From the NCBI GenBank assembly GCA_005406025.1, contig BGZK01000100.1, forward strand, positions 682,001 through 746,000: a stretch of 64,000 bases of DNA. Direction: 5' to 3'. Of this stretch, positions 47,110 to 60,200 are shown piece after piece. This stretch comes from Eumeta japonica. Taxonomy: Eukaryota > Arthropoda > Insecta > Lepidoptera > Psychidae. The position numbers and the translations under genes were made by a program. Each line of letters starts with the position of its first letter. Within the stretch, counting starts at the first letter, position 1. The notes below the pieces were generated by a model. The model did no database searches and was not told where the DNA came from. It worked only from the letters and a program-made list of their open reading frames with translations.

Positions 47110-48920
47110 TTATCAAAATGTATAAAAATCGGCATCTTTTATGAAACTAGGCTGTATGAAGAAAAAAAAACATTTATTTACACAAAATTCACATTTACTG
47201 CTAAAAAAACACGTTCTTTGCTATAATTGGTGCTCCATAATTAATAATTGACAATAGATAATCAATATTGTAAAACCTTAAAAATTTTAATACAGACAAA
47301 AAAATATTGTTTCAGTAATGGGTTATGTATATCGGATAGACAATCATTGATTTATTTTTTTAGATTAGAAAAAATATCATAAATGAAACCATATCGCACT
47401 GAATGACTTAATTCATGACGCTTATTTGCTAAATTTTAAAAGTTTGTCAAAGAAAACTTTTCTTATATCTTGCCCTAGATGCAAGTAATTCGCTGCGAGG
47501 GAAATAATGACGTCAGATCCATCGTAATTAGTTCTAGATACGGACAAAAGATGGCACTGCCTAGTCGGTTTCTATAAACAAGTTATAGCCATACTCCAAT
47601 TACATATGTGCTTATTCATTATATTCAAGTTGTAATAATTAAAGCGACGATACAAATTATGTAATCCACGTATATTCGTCACACACTTGTTCAAATTTTA
47701 TAAGTTATCGAGAGCTTCGTTGTTTGTGTTAAATACCTACCGGACTGTGCAAATGAAAAGCCTTTGTTACTTTGACATTCTCTTACACTTTTACACGAAC
47801 CAAACAAACTTATTTGCAGGATTGGCGCTTGATTTGGCAGCCAACATTTTTCTTTCAGAAAACGGACTCTTTTACTTAGGCGGATGCAACGTCGTAACGT
47901 ATAAAATCCAATAAAATTGATCTTATATGTTGAAATAACTACCAAATTTTATATATATCATTGTATTCCGGTGTTTGTCGCCTCTGGTTTCTAATTTAAA
48001 GAGACGATGGTAATAAGGAAATCTTAATTGCACAGCTTATAAAGCGAAAACATTTGAGCTCACTATCGATTTTTTTTGCCTCTTGTTAGTAACTATTCGT
48101 TTTCGCTGTACTCTCGTCAGTATACGAAAACGGGAAAAATTGTATACAACTGTATAGGTAATCAAATGAACATTTATTCTGTCAGCTTAGAACAACGATT
48201 TAATGTAAAAGAATCGAAAAAGACATCAGAATAGTTAAGAAAACCGATCACATCAATCAGCTCTGAAAAGTTTAAAAACACGATCATTTGTGAAAACATC
48301 CATTAAATTAGCCTTTTTCAAGTTGTTCTAAAGCAGCAACGATAACTAATTTAACTTAGAATTTCCGTTTTGAAAATGTATGAATCGATTGAATACTCCT
48401 ACATATCGATAAATATCGAATGAGATTCGGTTCGTATTTTTGTAAGTGAATCGGTATATTTAAATAACAGAATATAGTCTCATCATCGATATATCGATAT
48501 AAAATAGCAGTGTCCCTTTCTACGACTTTTTTGGTCTGATATCATTAAGATGACAAATTAATTCAAAGATTTATAAGGAAAGATAAATTTATTTTTCTAG
48601 ATTTTCATTTTTTTGTTTATATTCTTGTTTAACAGTCTATTTGAGGCGAAAAACTTCTTTCAACGTTACATTTTTTAAATTAGAATAATAATTTTTAAAG
48701 CTCAAAATTAAAATTAACTATTTGGTTTATCATAAAAAATACATTACCTTAATCAGATACTATTTCTGGTTTATAATTAAAATTTATGCTTATGTATAAT
48801 TTTTATTTGAATCACTGCTATTTGAAATATAAGAAGTTAATGCAAAATAAAATTTAAATGAATTGTAATAGACGATAAGTAGATGAAGGGGAGTATAAGA
48901 TTTAAATATATAACTACCAC
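47110..48920. other. AT-rich intergenic DNA
   Basis: Nothing recognised. Clusters of ATATCGAT-like words occur at 48400-48500. Confidence 0.4.
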
Positions 48921-48926
48921 TCCAAC

Positions 48927-48963
48927 TTATGTAACTGATAATAAGTTATTATCAGTTACATAA
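48927..48963. repeat. 37-bp perfect palindrome
   Basis: Arms of 18 bp (TTATGTAACTGATAATAA and its exact reverse complement) around a single G. It lies in AT-rich DNA; a cruciform or a small fold-back element. Confidence 0.9.
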
Positions 48964-49184
48964 CATTACATTGATTTCAAGTTTACAAACTTCTTAATGA
49001 AAATGGTTCTATACAATATTTATCTAAGCAGTAAATTTATATGAATAAGCTATCTAGTAATATGTGTGGTCTGTTAAATTTGCATTCTCAATCCAAAATA
49101 TTAAGATATTGAACAAATAACTTAATAGGAGACAGAGAAAAAAAATAGGATGAAAATTTAAACGAGTACTTTATTGTTATGAAA

Positions 49185-49480
49185 TCATGTCTACTTCTCA
49201 GAAGGGTAGGCAGAGACTGTAGATATTCATGTGGTGCGATCTCTGCATATCTCTTGCTCCACTGACGTCCGACAAACTTTCATTCAAGCTCGTCGGTTTA
49301 GGTTGCTTAAAATTTTGCCCTTTTTTAATATTCCCACAATTCGATCCGTACAGGATTTCTAGGGCGACCCCTGCCGACCCTTCCATTACACACGTTCGCT
49401 CTATAGATTTGTTTCGTCGGTCTACTTTAATTCCTCCCTTCCGGATGGCCAAAATCGCCGCACCGAAATAGAAACTGCTC
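49185..49480 (+). mobile_element. Lepidopteran interspersed repeat 'agaagggtaggcagagact'
   Basis: The start TCTCAGAAGGGTAGGCAGAG, then ACTGTAGATATTCATGTGG, CGATCTCTGCATATCTCTTG and TTCAAGCTCGTCGGTTTAGG follow a repeat I know from many lepidopteran sequences (probably the 3' part of a non-LTR element). The overlapping frames on both strands come from this repeat. Confidence 0.6.
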
Positions 49481-49539
49481 AACTAAAATATAACGACGGA
49501 TTAAGGTTAGAAGGTACGAATGTTAAAATCGTATACATG

Positions 49540-49690
49540 TCGAGCTCGGGGAACGGGGGCGGTGTAAGGGCGCAGAGAGGGGGGAGGGGCTGTGAGTGAC
49601 CGCCGGCGGTCGATCGACGCAAATATTGACCCGAATTGTGATTACACATCACGGCCCCGCAGTCCCGTAGCCGCTTCCATCCTATATATC
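49540..49690. other. G-rich island
   Basis: CGGGGAACGGGGGCGG, GAGAGGGGGGAGGGGC and CCGCCGGCGG within 120 bp. Several G4-G6 runs on the plus strand could form a G-quadruplex; promoter-like composition. Confidence 0.45.
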
Positions 49691-49694
49691 GAGA

Positions 49695-50240
49695 CTGTGG
49701 ATGTTTCGTTTAGGTATTGTTAGTTTTTAAAATAAAAAAAAATCATTTACATTTTAATTATTTGAATAGTGAATGATTTATAATGTCTCGTTTGTTATTA
49801 CTATGAATTAAATTTATCAAAATTAATAAAGTTCGATTCGTTATTTAAGTTATATTAATATTTTCATCGTTATATAAATATAATGATTACATGTGTATAA
49901 TTGAAAATAATTTTATACAATTACTTACGTCAAAAAAGTGTAACATTTTTTAAATGATATAGTTGAAATAGCAAAAGCGGTTATATGTATGACAAAATTT
50001 TTTTTGTCTTTAAAAATGTATATAATTTCTAAGTTAGACTTAACGCAGATGGCGAGATAGACGCCGTACTGGGATAGCATTAGGTCCATCCAACGTTAAT
50101 TACTGTTGATATTGATGCCTCACATGTGTGCTCAGGCAGCACACCACTACATATATTGTAGACAAAACGCCCTCTGTTCGAACTAGCGTTGTAATTTATA
50201 CAAATAAATGGAAATTTTGTACGATAAATCAATTACGCTC
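49695..50240. other. AT-rich intergenic DNA
   Basis: Nothing recognised. Confidence 0.4.
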
Positions 50241-50325
50241 AACGCAGCGATGCGCTAGTAGTAGGGCGAAGTGGCGGCGGTTCTTTGTACTCCGCAATAA
50301 GATATCTCGATTTCGTCGCGTTTGT

Positions 50326-50326
50326 A

Positions 50327-50361
<35 letters not shown>

Positions 50362-50374
50362 ATGTGTGTGTGTG
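50326..50374 (+). repeat. (GT)n microsatellite
   Basis: GTATGTATGTGTGTGTGTGT and its continuation with two interruptions (GCGTATG). The Val/Cys-rich frame through it is meaningless. Confidence 0.95.
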
Positions 50375-50379
50375 CACTG

Positions 50380-51255
50380 CGTCAGTATGGAGCACGCGTG
50401 CAAGGCGTCAATAATTAATTGTCAAGAATATATTTTAAAGTCGTTTAAACAACCACATTTACAACACAATAATAAATACTTTAAAGGATTACAAACATGT
50501 GTTATTAATATGTATCCGCAAAAGGGTTTCCAGGTCGGGTATGTATATAACTTGACAATACTTGAAGACTGAATGTATGCGCTCGTAGTGAACATCCAAT
50601 GCATGGCTTCCAATGCTTCCAATTCCAATTTACTTAAAAATAAAAAAATTCTTTTCAAAACGATTCCTATTTTAAGTGTGTCAAAGACAGAAGATCAAGA
50701 AAATGAAAGTAACAGGTTTCTCTTATAAACCCAAGGCGTTTTTCCATTCGGAGCTGCGCCGACTCTAGCAACCCGTTCAGTATGATGCTGCCTGAGTTGG
50801 CGCACCTGGTTCGCATCGCGCATTAAGTGGTTTGAACGCGACATCACAGGTGATGAGACCATCGTTGTGTACAGGTTTTGTACGTACGTGTAAGTGTGAG
50901 TTTTCAAGTAAGTATAAGTTTCTAATTACTTTTGAAATGTGGTCGCTTTCGCCATGTTTTTCTGCACCGTTAACTAGGTGTATTGTTGTCAAACAGATGA
51001 ACTTGTGTTTAAAACACATCGGTACACGCTCGACATTGAACTCACGATTTAATATAAATTAATCTCTAATAAACAATAAAAAGTGTCTAGAAAAGCAGGA
51101 GATTTCATTGTGAAGGCACTTGACAAAATAATTGGTGGGTATCTCAAATTATTGCCGCTTTATAGAATAATATGAAATGAATTAAATTGTGTGCATGAAT
51201 TTTTCTTTGAAAATGTGCACGGGTAAAGTTTTTTTTATATATAGCATATTTGAGG
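50380..51255. other. Intergenic DNA
   Basis: Overlapping frames at 50695-51062 on both strands without recognisable domains. Nothing firm. Confidence 0.35.
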
Positions 51256-51259
51256 GTCA

Positions 51260-51560
51260 AATTAGCAGGCGAACATATTACAGAGTAGATGGTCACCGCC
51301 GCCTATGAACACTCGCAACCCTAGAAGAGTCACAAATCAGTGCGTTGCCGGCCACTTGGATGGGAATAAGATATCTTATGGAGATCAGTCTGATTTAGGA
51401 GACTGTACCACCGGAACTCTCGCTTACTGGGTGAAACACAACATGGAAAGCTGATTTTCACGTCCGTATTCTGTAAGAATGTGGGATTTTACCGGTGAAT
51501 TCGGCTCATATTTGTGTTGCAGCCAAATTGGTCACAGTATGGCTCTATGGCATTGAGGTG
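51260..51560 (+). mobile_element. Lepidopteran repeat 'ggtcaccgccgccta ... gcgttgccggcc'
   Basis: ATGGTCACCGCCGCCTATGA, then CACTCGCAACCCTAGAAGAG, CAGTGCGTTGCCGGCC and GGGTGAAACACAACATGGAA follow the layout of a very common lepidopteran interspersed repeat. Degraded and non-coding. Confidence 0.6.
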
Positions 51561-51854
51561 TTTTTAAAAATTAAATTTTATTAAATATAAATCTAAGGGG
51601 GGCTTTGTACCATTTACAGTTAAGTTTATTTAACTGATAGATTAGTTATGGTTAATTTGAAGCAAACACATTAATTATTTACCAATAATCTATACTATTA
51701 TTTCTCCAGGACGGCTGGAAAAGCATCTTAGTAGCATCAAATCTTCCATGCTATCTACCGCCGCTACGTAGCAATAATTTTAATAAATATGCAGATTTTA
51801 TTCACGGAAAATTCCACGGAAAAATGTCGACATTCCTTTAAATCATCGAAGAAC

Positions 51855-52015
51855 ATTAAAATAACCTTAGAGCGGCGCGCTACGGAGCGTAGCGTAATAT
51901 CGGCTGAGCGCGTTCGTAGCGGATCGTAGCGCGTAGCCGTTACGAGCGTAGCGTCGCGGAACGAATACGGCGCAGCGCCGAGCGGCGGTTCATAAATTTG
52001 AAAACTTTGAGGAGC
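51855..52015. repeat. Cryptic repeat of CGTAGCG / GAGCG words
   Basis: GCGCGCTACGGAGCGTAGCG, GCGTTCGTAGCGGATCGTAG, CGCGTAGCCGTTACGAGCGT and AGCGTCGCGG occur in a row: GTAGCG or its complement CGCTAC appears at least six times, in both directions. It looks like the subterminal region of a DNA transposon rather than coding sequence. Confidence 0.6.
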
Positions 52016-52019
52016 TGTC

Positions 52020-52920
52020 AAACGGGGGATAAACAAACGACAGCGCCCGCACCCGCTAGGGTCACCCTGCGCTGATTTTATGGCGAGTCGACATGAATAC
52101 ACCTTATTTGGATTGTGTGTCGTGCTATAATACAGAATCCTGTTTTTGTATGAAACGTGTAAAACATAGCGCAAAACGAAGGGTGCATTTTTTAATGAAA
52201 TATCGTGTTGAGTTTTCAAATTTAGTTTTATTTTAACGTTAGGTTGAAGTGTAGCAATATCTGATTACAGTAGACAAATGCTTAAAGATAGAGTTTTGTA
52301 TCGAACGAGAACTGTACTTTCTAATCATAATTAAATACATACTTAACGTTTTGTCAAATGGTCATACATTATTCAGTAATGCTATGGTTTTACAAGTATA
52401 AAAAGGTTGTGTAATAATTGCTATTTCCCCTTTCTGTGCCAACAAAATGTTAAAAAATGTTACAAAATGTTAGAAATATTTAATTTTGTACGTTTAATAT
52501 GTATTATATCAATCCTCAGTAGAAAGCATTTTCTATATAATTTAAGCATAAGACTGTATTTAACATACGAGCCTCTACGTTTCAGGTTAAAAAATTTACA
52601 AAGGTGCAAGCTGTACTTTATAAATATCTTAAAATTTTTATTTTGTTTGCAAATATAATGTTTTCTAGAGGATAGCTAGCAAAACAATCAGTTCTTAGAT
52701 CAGAATTTTTTATACACAAATGTGTTTAGAAAGATATTAATAATACTCAATGTTTTCGCGTAAAACCCTGAAAACTAATACTCAACAAACACGATCGTCG
52801 TTTTATTTAAAACAGAAAGATTTTATTTACTTTAAATCTGCCTTTACTTTACTTCGATTTACCTCGATTTCGATACTATCGATTTCGTATTACGAAAGGC
52901 AGCACTTTTGTTAAATCAAT
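52020..52920. other. Intergenic DNA
   Basis: Nothing recognised; AT-rich from 52200 on. Confidence 0.4.
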
Positions 52921-52926
52921 GTTTAC

Positions 52927-53160
52927 TAGCTTTCATCCTGCGGCTTCTCTCGCATTGACATGGCATGTGTGTTTCTCCATCTTTTATATTGAGCGATGTA
53001 GCTCAATCTCAATCTAGTTCCCACTTTCAATTCTGATTTCGCTACTTTTCCTGATTCCGATTCCGGCCAGTTTGATTCTAATTCTGGTCTCACATTCGGT
53101 TTCAAGCCCGGTACTGCTCTCAGTTACTCCCCGTTTCTCAATGAGTCGAGAGTGTCGTGA
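52927..53160 (+). mobile_element. LINE-like tail 'actagctttcatcctgcgg'
   Basis: Same start as the 29787 repeat (ACTAGCTTTC..CGGCTTC) followed by TCTCCATCTTTTATATTGAG and a TCCGATTCCGGCCAG-type pyrimidine-rich tract at 53005-53110. A second, more diverged member of that family. Confidence 0.6.
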
Positions 53161-53164
53161 TCAA

Positions 53165-54545
53165 AATTTGAATGTACATTTTTGTTTTTTTTCCTTGCTT
53201 TTGAACGCTGATGACGACGCTTGATGTATTATAATACAAATACGTTCGTATTGTGACGTATTCAGCAATTATTTGATGTCAGCAATTACTATTTGCCTTG
53301 TAACTTCTCAAGCTAGTTACTTAACTGAGAAAATTTTTTGGTGACATACTATTTATATAAAATATTCGATTCTATATTCTGTTTTAAGCCGAGTTCTCTT
53401 TATGCATGAAAACAGCATTCTTACATTTCTATTATCGTTCTTTCTCAATTTTTCATATACATGTTCATAGGTAAGTAGTGAATATGCAATTATAATAACT
53501 TTACTATGCATATGGCAACACGGTTTACATATTAAAGCAATGTGTCTGTGAATATCATGGCAACCCTGTTATCACGACCGCCTCTCGCCACCGGACCGCA
53601 TCCGATGTACAGTACAATTTATGGCGGAAACTTTACAGTACGCGCGTTACATTCGGAAAAAATATATTCGAAATATCGTCACATGACGAAAAAAAACTTG
53701 TTCAATATAGATAACGTTTGTTTTCTTTCAATGTTGAATTGATAAATACGGAAGTTTGCGTCGTGTTTTCGATTCCAATGCGTGTCCCCGTTGGCTGACT
53801 AAGAGGTGATTACGGCGCTCTCCGAAAACCCTTTGTACAGTGACAGATGACATAAAATGTATTAAAAATTCATCTCTAAAGAACCATAGACTAGTTGTAG
53901 GCAGTAACGTCACATATACAATTTCTTATCGGCATCCTGATGGCCAAAGGCAAACTGTCTCTGTGATCCAATTCATATTCATATTGAGTCTATTTCAGGA
54001 CATTCGACCACGAATTGCAATGGTGCTATACGTGGGACGGTCAATACGACACATTTATTTACTGATTATCATAAATTTATATTTATAGAAATGTAAAATG
54101 AACATCATATAAATGGTTGTAGAAGTAGTCCATGAATTTAACATAGATAGGCTAATTGAATTTACGCATGCCGATGATGCCGTTTCTGATCATGCTCTTA
54201 ATACTGTTTTTGCCCTCTCGATTCTGTCGGTTCCGTATTTGATTCAATTATGATAAAATTATCTCGGAGAACCACATACTCTTACACCGGAGAACCGGGC
54301 TTACTGTTATCGCTAAATTCTTAATAAGATTTTCTCGTTCCTGTTCTTCATCTAGACCTCGGTTCTATTCTCGACGGGCGCTGATCTTGACCTTGTCTTG
54401 GTGAATGTTGTTACTGATAACAAATCGGCATAAATGAGTGATACGTTCTATATTCGGATTATTGAAGCGACGGGCAAAAGTTAGGGTATACTGCGCCCTG
54501 GCCAAGTAAAGGGTTACTATACAAAAAATAACCATATAGATCAGA
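53165..54545. other. Intergenic DNA with GATTCTGG-type tract
   Basis: 54180-54410 contains GATTCTGTCGGTTCCG, ATTCTCGACGGGCGC and related words, another degenerate tract in pyrimidine orientation. No gene was recognised. Confidence 0.35.
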
Positions 54546-54550
54546 GCAAA

Positions 54551-54672
54551 GTCTCACGCATTAAATGCATACAGACGGATAGAGAGAGAGAGATAGAGAA
54601 AGAGACGTTGTGTTTCATAATAACCAAGGGTTATCAACAACCCTTATAAATGCATTGCACAGCGTGAGACGC
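54551..54672. repeat. Imperfect long hairpin
   Basis: GTCTCACGC at about 54551 is the reverse complement of GCGTGAGAC at about 54663, and AATGCAT at 54563 of ATGCATT near 54650; a further stem AAGGGTT/AACCCTT sits inside. The loop side holds a GATAGAGAGAGA purine run. Possibly a small decayed inverted-repeat element. Confidence 0.5.
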
Positions 54673-54679
54673 TTTGTAA

Positions 54680-55560
54680 AAAAATATATAAAGAAATGAA
54701 CGTTTGAAAAAAAAATAGAGTGTGTATATTTATGTATGCATTTGAGAAGTTGTAAATCTTTGGGTAATTAAGAAAAATGTTTTTAATTGCATGCAAATAA
54801 TTAATTACAATAAAATAATAAAAGGACTGGAATGGGATAGCCAATAAGGTTGATAAAGTTTGATTTAAATTTGAAAAAGAAAAAAAAATATTTTCATACA
54901 AAATGTGATAACAATGTTATTTTTTCATTTGAAATTACAATAACTAAATTAAGTCGAAAATTGGAATACAATAAACAAATATTGGTTTAAAGGCACGCTT
55001 GGCCATTAGTAAAAAAATATGAAGGGAATGTACATGGCACATCTTATGCTATAAGAATTTAGCCTCATCTAACTGTCCGAAAATATTCAACTGAGTTTTA
55101 TTATAAATTTATATACATTTCACTACATGTATTGTGTTATCATGTTAATTCACATTTTGATATAGGGACAATTTATGGTTAATGTCATGAGTTGTATTAT
55201 TGAATACGATAATGATTTGCTTTATGGTTTGAATTAGGTGTGATATTTGTGTAGTTTGATCTAGATGATTAGGTAAATTATTGATGATTTAATTGGTTAG
55301 GAATGGCTTGATGATATATTTATTTAAAATTAATTATGTGAGACATGAATTATCGATTTATTTGACTGTTTAGGTTAATAGTTGATTTATTTTATTGGTT
55401 AATTGATATTCATTGGCTGGTGATTTGATTTTATTTTATTACAATTAATTATTTCAATTCATGACGTTAATTTGGATACTGTTATTTATATATTTATTTT
55501 GAAAGTTTTAATTAAGTTTCGTGTATATGGGTCTTAAATGAATGTTACAAAGGGCAATGC
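54680..55560. other. AT-rich intergenic DNA
   Basis: T/A/G-biased low-complexity DNA at 55180-55460 (TTAATTGGTTAGG, TTGATTTATTT words). Nothing coding. Confidence 0.4.
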
Positions 55561-55639
55561 GCGCGCTTTTAAGTCAGTATCTCTAGGAAAAAAAAATAAA
55601 AGGGAGAGAAAGTTGCATTTATCTTTACAAAAACAATTG

Positions 55640-55875
55640 AAGGGAAAACAATACAGCCGAGCATAGTATGATGCGCCGACGCTGCGCTGAGTGCGCGGCA
55701 ATAGATGCTGTCGGTTTAGTCGGTTTTTGCACCGCGAGGGACGAGGTCGGGCCGCACCCGCAGGCCGCGATCGACGCTGACCTCGGCGCGACCGCGGGGG
55801 AATCGAGACGAGCGAGCTGCTCAGTTAAGGAGCACTCTGCAGTCCAGCCAAGAGGTTGCGGATGGTAACTCGACA
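55640..55875. other. GC- and CpG-rich island
   Basis: GC-rich with frames on both strands (55625-55888 minus, 55668-55868 plus) rich in Ala, Arg and Cys and without a domain. Possibly regulatory. Confidence 0.35.
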
Positions 55876-55879
55876 GGAA

Positions 55880-57285
55880 AGCGAGCATTTTAATATTTAT
55901 TCTTATACTGTTTTTCCTGTGTGCAGATTTCCAAATAAATAGTTATCTTTCAGGCTGGCAGTTCATGCGTCTGAATGAGCGCTGGCTCCCGGCAGCTGTC
56001 CCCAAATTTTAAATATTAACCGAGATATTAAATTTCCCCTTTCGTACCTAATCTATTTTGGTGATGTCATATTTAAAAGTACCGGAGGTAGATGAGCAGG
56101 TCTGACACGTATCAGAACTGTTCGTCGAGGATTACAAGAGTGCCTAAGCGAGGTTCCATCTGCAAGAAGATCAGGTCAAGCTCCTGGCTCCATTGCAAAT
56201 TGAACTCCTATCTCCAGAGGTGGTTATGGTACACAAAAATCAAACATTGCAATAAAGTCACTTAATAAATAGTTTGCTAGAATAAGTTCAACTTAAACTT
56301 AGAAAATCTTGCATAATGCAATAATGATAGTTATATTTTAAATGCTTAATTATAATATTTTACTGCTCACATTTAATTTAATTTTGTTTCCTTTTTTTAA
56401 TTTAATTTTATTGCACATTGTTTTATTTGACTGTGTATTGTATAAAATGTGTTACTTTTATATTGCATTGTAATTTTAAGATGTAATTTACTCGAAGTTT
56501 ATTTACGTAAAGAAATTTATATAATGGGTATTTTAATACGTGTATAAACAAATCGGAGTGCTCTAACGCACTTGGGAAATTCGATTGTAGGGCTGATTGA
56601 TCTTATCGAGTTTGAAATTTTACTTGATATTATTTGTCTCATTTGAGACCTGAGTTAATACTGATAGTTTGTTGATTTAATGTTTGATTTGAATATAATG
56701 TAAATAGTTTCATACTGAGCTTCTACGTAAGTAGCCCTAGCGCTAAAGACGTTTATTCTGAGGTCGCGTTGCTTGAGAAGTATCGGCTATAGGACTTTAT
56801 TCTATACATACATTTGCAATGTGACCGAAACTCTAGAAAACTCAAAAAATTAAATATTTTTATTCTTCATAATTGAACATCAATTTTAATTGTTTGTAAC
56901 TTACGGATTGGAGAGCCCACAGTGCTGATAAATGCTATTTACATGACCGCGCAAAAATTTGTCGCCTCGATTCCAAACTCAAAATGGAACAGAGAGCTAG
57001 ACTACGGTCGCTCTAATTTTCTAACGGTTTCGCTACGGACAAGTTATGTCGATACAACACACCGAATGAGTGAGGAAACACCCTGACGCTGTAAGCGCGG
57101 GAAGATAGCAGACAGTTCTATTTTTTCGTAGAGCGTGAAAAGCACGCGAAACCGTACATCAACCCGTGGTGTTTCGTGACAATCCGATAAAATCTAGGTT
57201 TAGATCATGAAACCTGTAAGAGTCAAACTTCTGTTACCGTTTCAAAGCTAGACTGTTCCGCTCTACATAATTCTATTAAATTAAT
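55880..57285. other. Intergenic DNA with possible repeat at 56085-56230
   Basis: 56085-56230 (GATGAGCAGGTCTGACACGT, GAGGATTACAAGAGTGCC) looks like a degraded interspersed repeat. The rest is AT-rich and unassigned. Confidence 0.35.
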
Positions 57286-57287
57286 TG

Positions 57288-57295
57288 ACTAGACC
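57288..57295. repeat. hAT target-site duplication, left (GACTAGAC)
   Basis: Eight bases identical to 60454-60461, directly outside the left end of the hAT element. Eight bp is the duplication length of hAT transposition. Confidence 0.9.
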
Positions 57296-60200
57296 AGAGG
57301 TTCCCAAACTCTTTTGTTTCATATAGCACTTTCAAAATTTTGTTGGATCCGGTGGACCCCCTGCAGCTACATTATTACCAATTTCTGAATCTCAAAAAAA
57401 AAAGTGAGATTAAATCTATCTATGGAAACTTGCGGTGTGGCTGAGTTTTAACGACGAATTAACAGTTTTCGAAAAAAAACAAGGTTAGAATTGATTGCTT
57501 GATAGGGTTAATTATTTGATAATAAAGTCGACTAAACAAATTTTCAATTAAATTTTAATTTGTGACTGGACGTCAAAAAAGCAAAGTTGGCCAATCGAAA
57601 AAGTGACTCCATCTAACTTTACTTTTTTGAAATCTACAGTGATTCACAGCACAAGAACCAATCAATTCTCACAAATTTTATTTAGAAAACGTCCCATTCG
57701 GAGTGGTAAAAAGAAATATAATATATTTACTTGTGTTGTGGGTATTTATTTAAATTTAAATATATAAATTATTACACTATTAATTATTATTGTTATAAAA
57801 GTCCTTATATAATTAAAATTAAACATTTATAAAGTAATGTAATTTATACAATGGTAATTACAAAAAAAATATAATTTGAATGACAGGGATGTACTTGATG
57901 GATCGACAACAAATTATCAATATTTGGCTTGAGTTTTGTAAGGAATAACCGTAAATCTCCCCTTTCTGTGATATTCAATCTACTCCTTTTTTTTGTTAAT
58001 AAGTTTGTAACAAAATTTTTGATACCCTCTTTTAAATGTCACTTTCAGCTTCTCACTAGTGCTAAGCTCGAGTAGCTCCTCTTGTCATATCACATTCTTC
58101 ACTTCCGTTTCATCAAATGGACTTATGATCCATGGTGGTATTTCCATCGACAGAATGTCTTCAAATCTGAATTTAAAATCATCATGCAGGGCAATCAAAT
58201 GTTGAACGTATGTCTGCATATCTTCATTAAGACATTCTACCTGGGACAAGTATGAAAACTGAAAATTCGGGCCGACCAACATTTTCCTTCATAAATTTCA
58301 ATTTACCAAGAAAAGCTTAAATTACATTCCTTGTTTTTATTAAATTGAGGTTGTCCCCTTGTAATTGTAAGTTGGGGGTTATTAAATTTTTTGAGCAAAT
58401 CTGTCAAACACGCGATGTCTGCTTTGAAATTGATTAAGTTTTTTTTTCAAATCAGGCCCTTTACTTTCTAAAAACTCTAAAACTGAGTCAAAAAGTAAAT
58501 AAAATCTTGATAAACATGCACCTTTTGACGACGTACTTCGGTATGTAACAGCAATCGTTGGAAGTCTTCATTATTTTTATCGCACAATTGTACAAATAAA
58601 CGCGTATTCAATGCATTGCTTCTTATTTTGTTAACTGTGTTAATCACAAATTGAAGCGATTGGTGCAATCTATCACTCAAATTTTTCGCTACTAGATGTT
58701 GACGGTGGATAACACAGTGAATCGCAATTACCTCTGGTATAATTCTTTTAAGATGGCTTATAAACGCACGATATCGCCCGACCATGGCAGGAGTTCCATC
58801 TGTTGCCACCGAAATAATGTTTGTGAATGGAATCGATTTTTCCTTAAAAAAAATCACTCAAAACATTAAATATTGATTCATCTTTAGTATCGAACGTATG
58901 CCAATAATAATGCTTCATTGCCAGGTAAATTTGATTCGTCCAGTTGAATAGAAAAATGAGTTGTTCATAGATAATCACACAAGAAACTTTTAACATCAGA
59001 GCTCATTTTATCAATACGTCTTTGTACAATGTTGTTACACAAAGGAATTCTTTTGAGTATGTCAAATGAAGATTTGTGCAGAACAGTTTTTAAAACCTCT
59101 TCAACAGCAGGTAAAATTAACTGCTCTCCAACAGTGTGCGGTTTTTCAGATTTTGCTATAAGTAATGAGATATTGTAAGATGCCCGCAAGCCATCATCGT
59201 TGCTTTCAGACGTTGAAGAGAACATACTGTGCACGGTGGATTTCTTTTCATATTTTTCCTTTAATGTTTGAAAATATTTCAAATCTTTACCTATTTTATC
59301 AGGATGACACCTTCTTAGATGATCCTCCAGCTTTGATGGTTTCATAGAGTTATTGCTCAAAACTTTGTTGCATAAAAAGCATCTGGGCAATCGTTTGTCT
59401 GCCTTTGATGGAAGAAAACCAAATTTTAAATATTCAACACTATACTGACGACACTTCTTCTTAGATTCGGCCATGTTTTGTACCAATTACCTACCTGTAA
59501 ATAAATAAAAAAAAACTTTGTTTTAGTAATCTTGAGGCAATTCGAACTTAACAGGATATGGCTATTTTAACATAGTATGATTAATCAATCATTATAAATA
59601 CTATGAAATAAACAAAGTTCCGGCTGCAGACTGTTTCTAATTATTAAAAGCAATAAATCGGTAAGATCCATAATAGAGTTTTATGAAAACGGCTGAACTT
59701 ATTTTAATGTGATATAAAATTATTATTTCATTTATTATATTTTAATATATTTCCGTAAATTCTATAGAAGTTTTTAAACAATATTTTGATATCAAAACTC
59801 CGCAATAATGAAATGAATTAGATAGATAATAAAAATAAAATAGGGACGATAAGTTCAATTTTTCTCGGCTTAAAATTATATGCATATAACAAATGGGCAG
59901 GTAGGTACTTACTTTTACGACACTGGCAATCAGTAATATCGATTGACTTTACTTTTATTTTCGAAAGTCTGGAAACAAATTCATTCACTGGCCAACACTA
60001 ATATCGATTCACTTTTCTTTATGAAATTTCAGAAACAAATTAGTAACGATTATTCTTGATATTTGTATTTATATATTGGTGAAGAATCAAACACGTTCAT
60101 GCAAGATTGCAAGCATATACACCACAAGTCGTATTAATTTGCACGTCTGAACAAGCGTTGCGAACGGGACGGCGGCCGGCGCGACAACGACAAGTCTCGA

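Noticed and set aside
49198..49482. Overlapping frames of 80-94 codons on both strands
   Set aside because: Both come from a known type of interspersed repeat.
50128..50572. Frames rich in Val-Cys dipeptides
   Set aside because: Translation of a (GT)n microsatellite.
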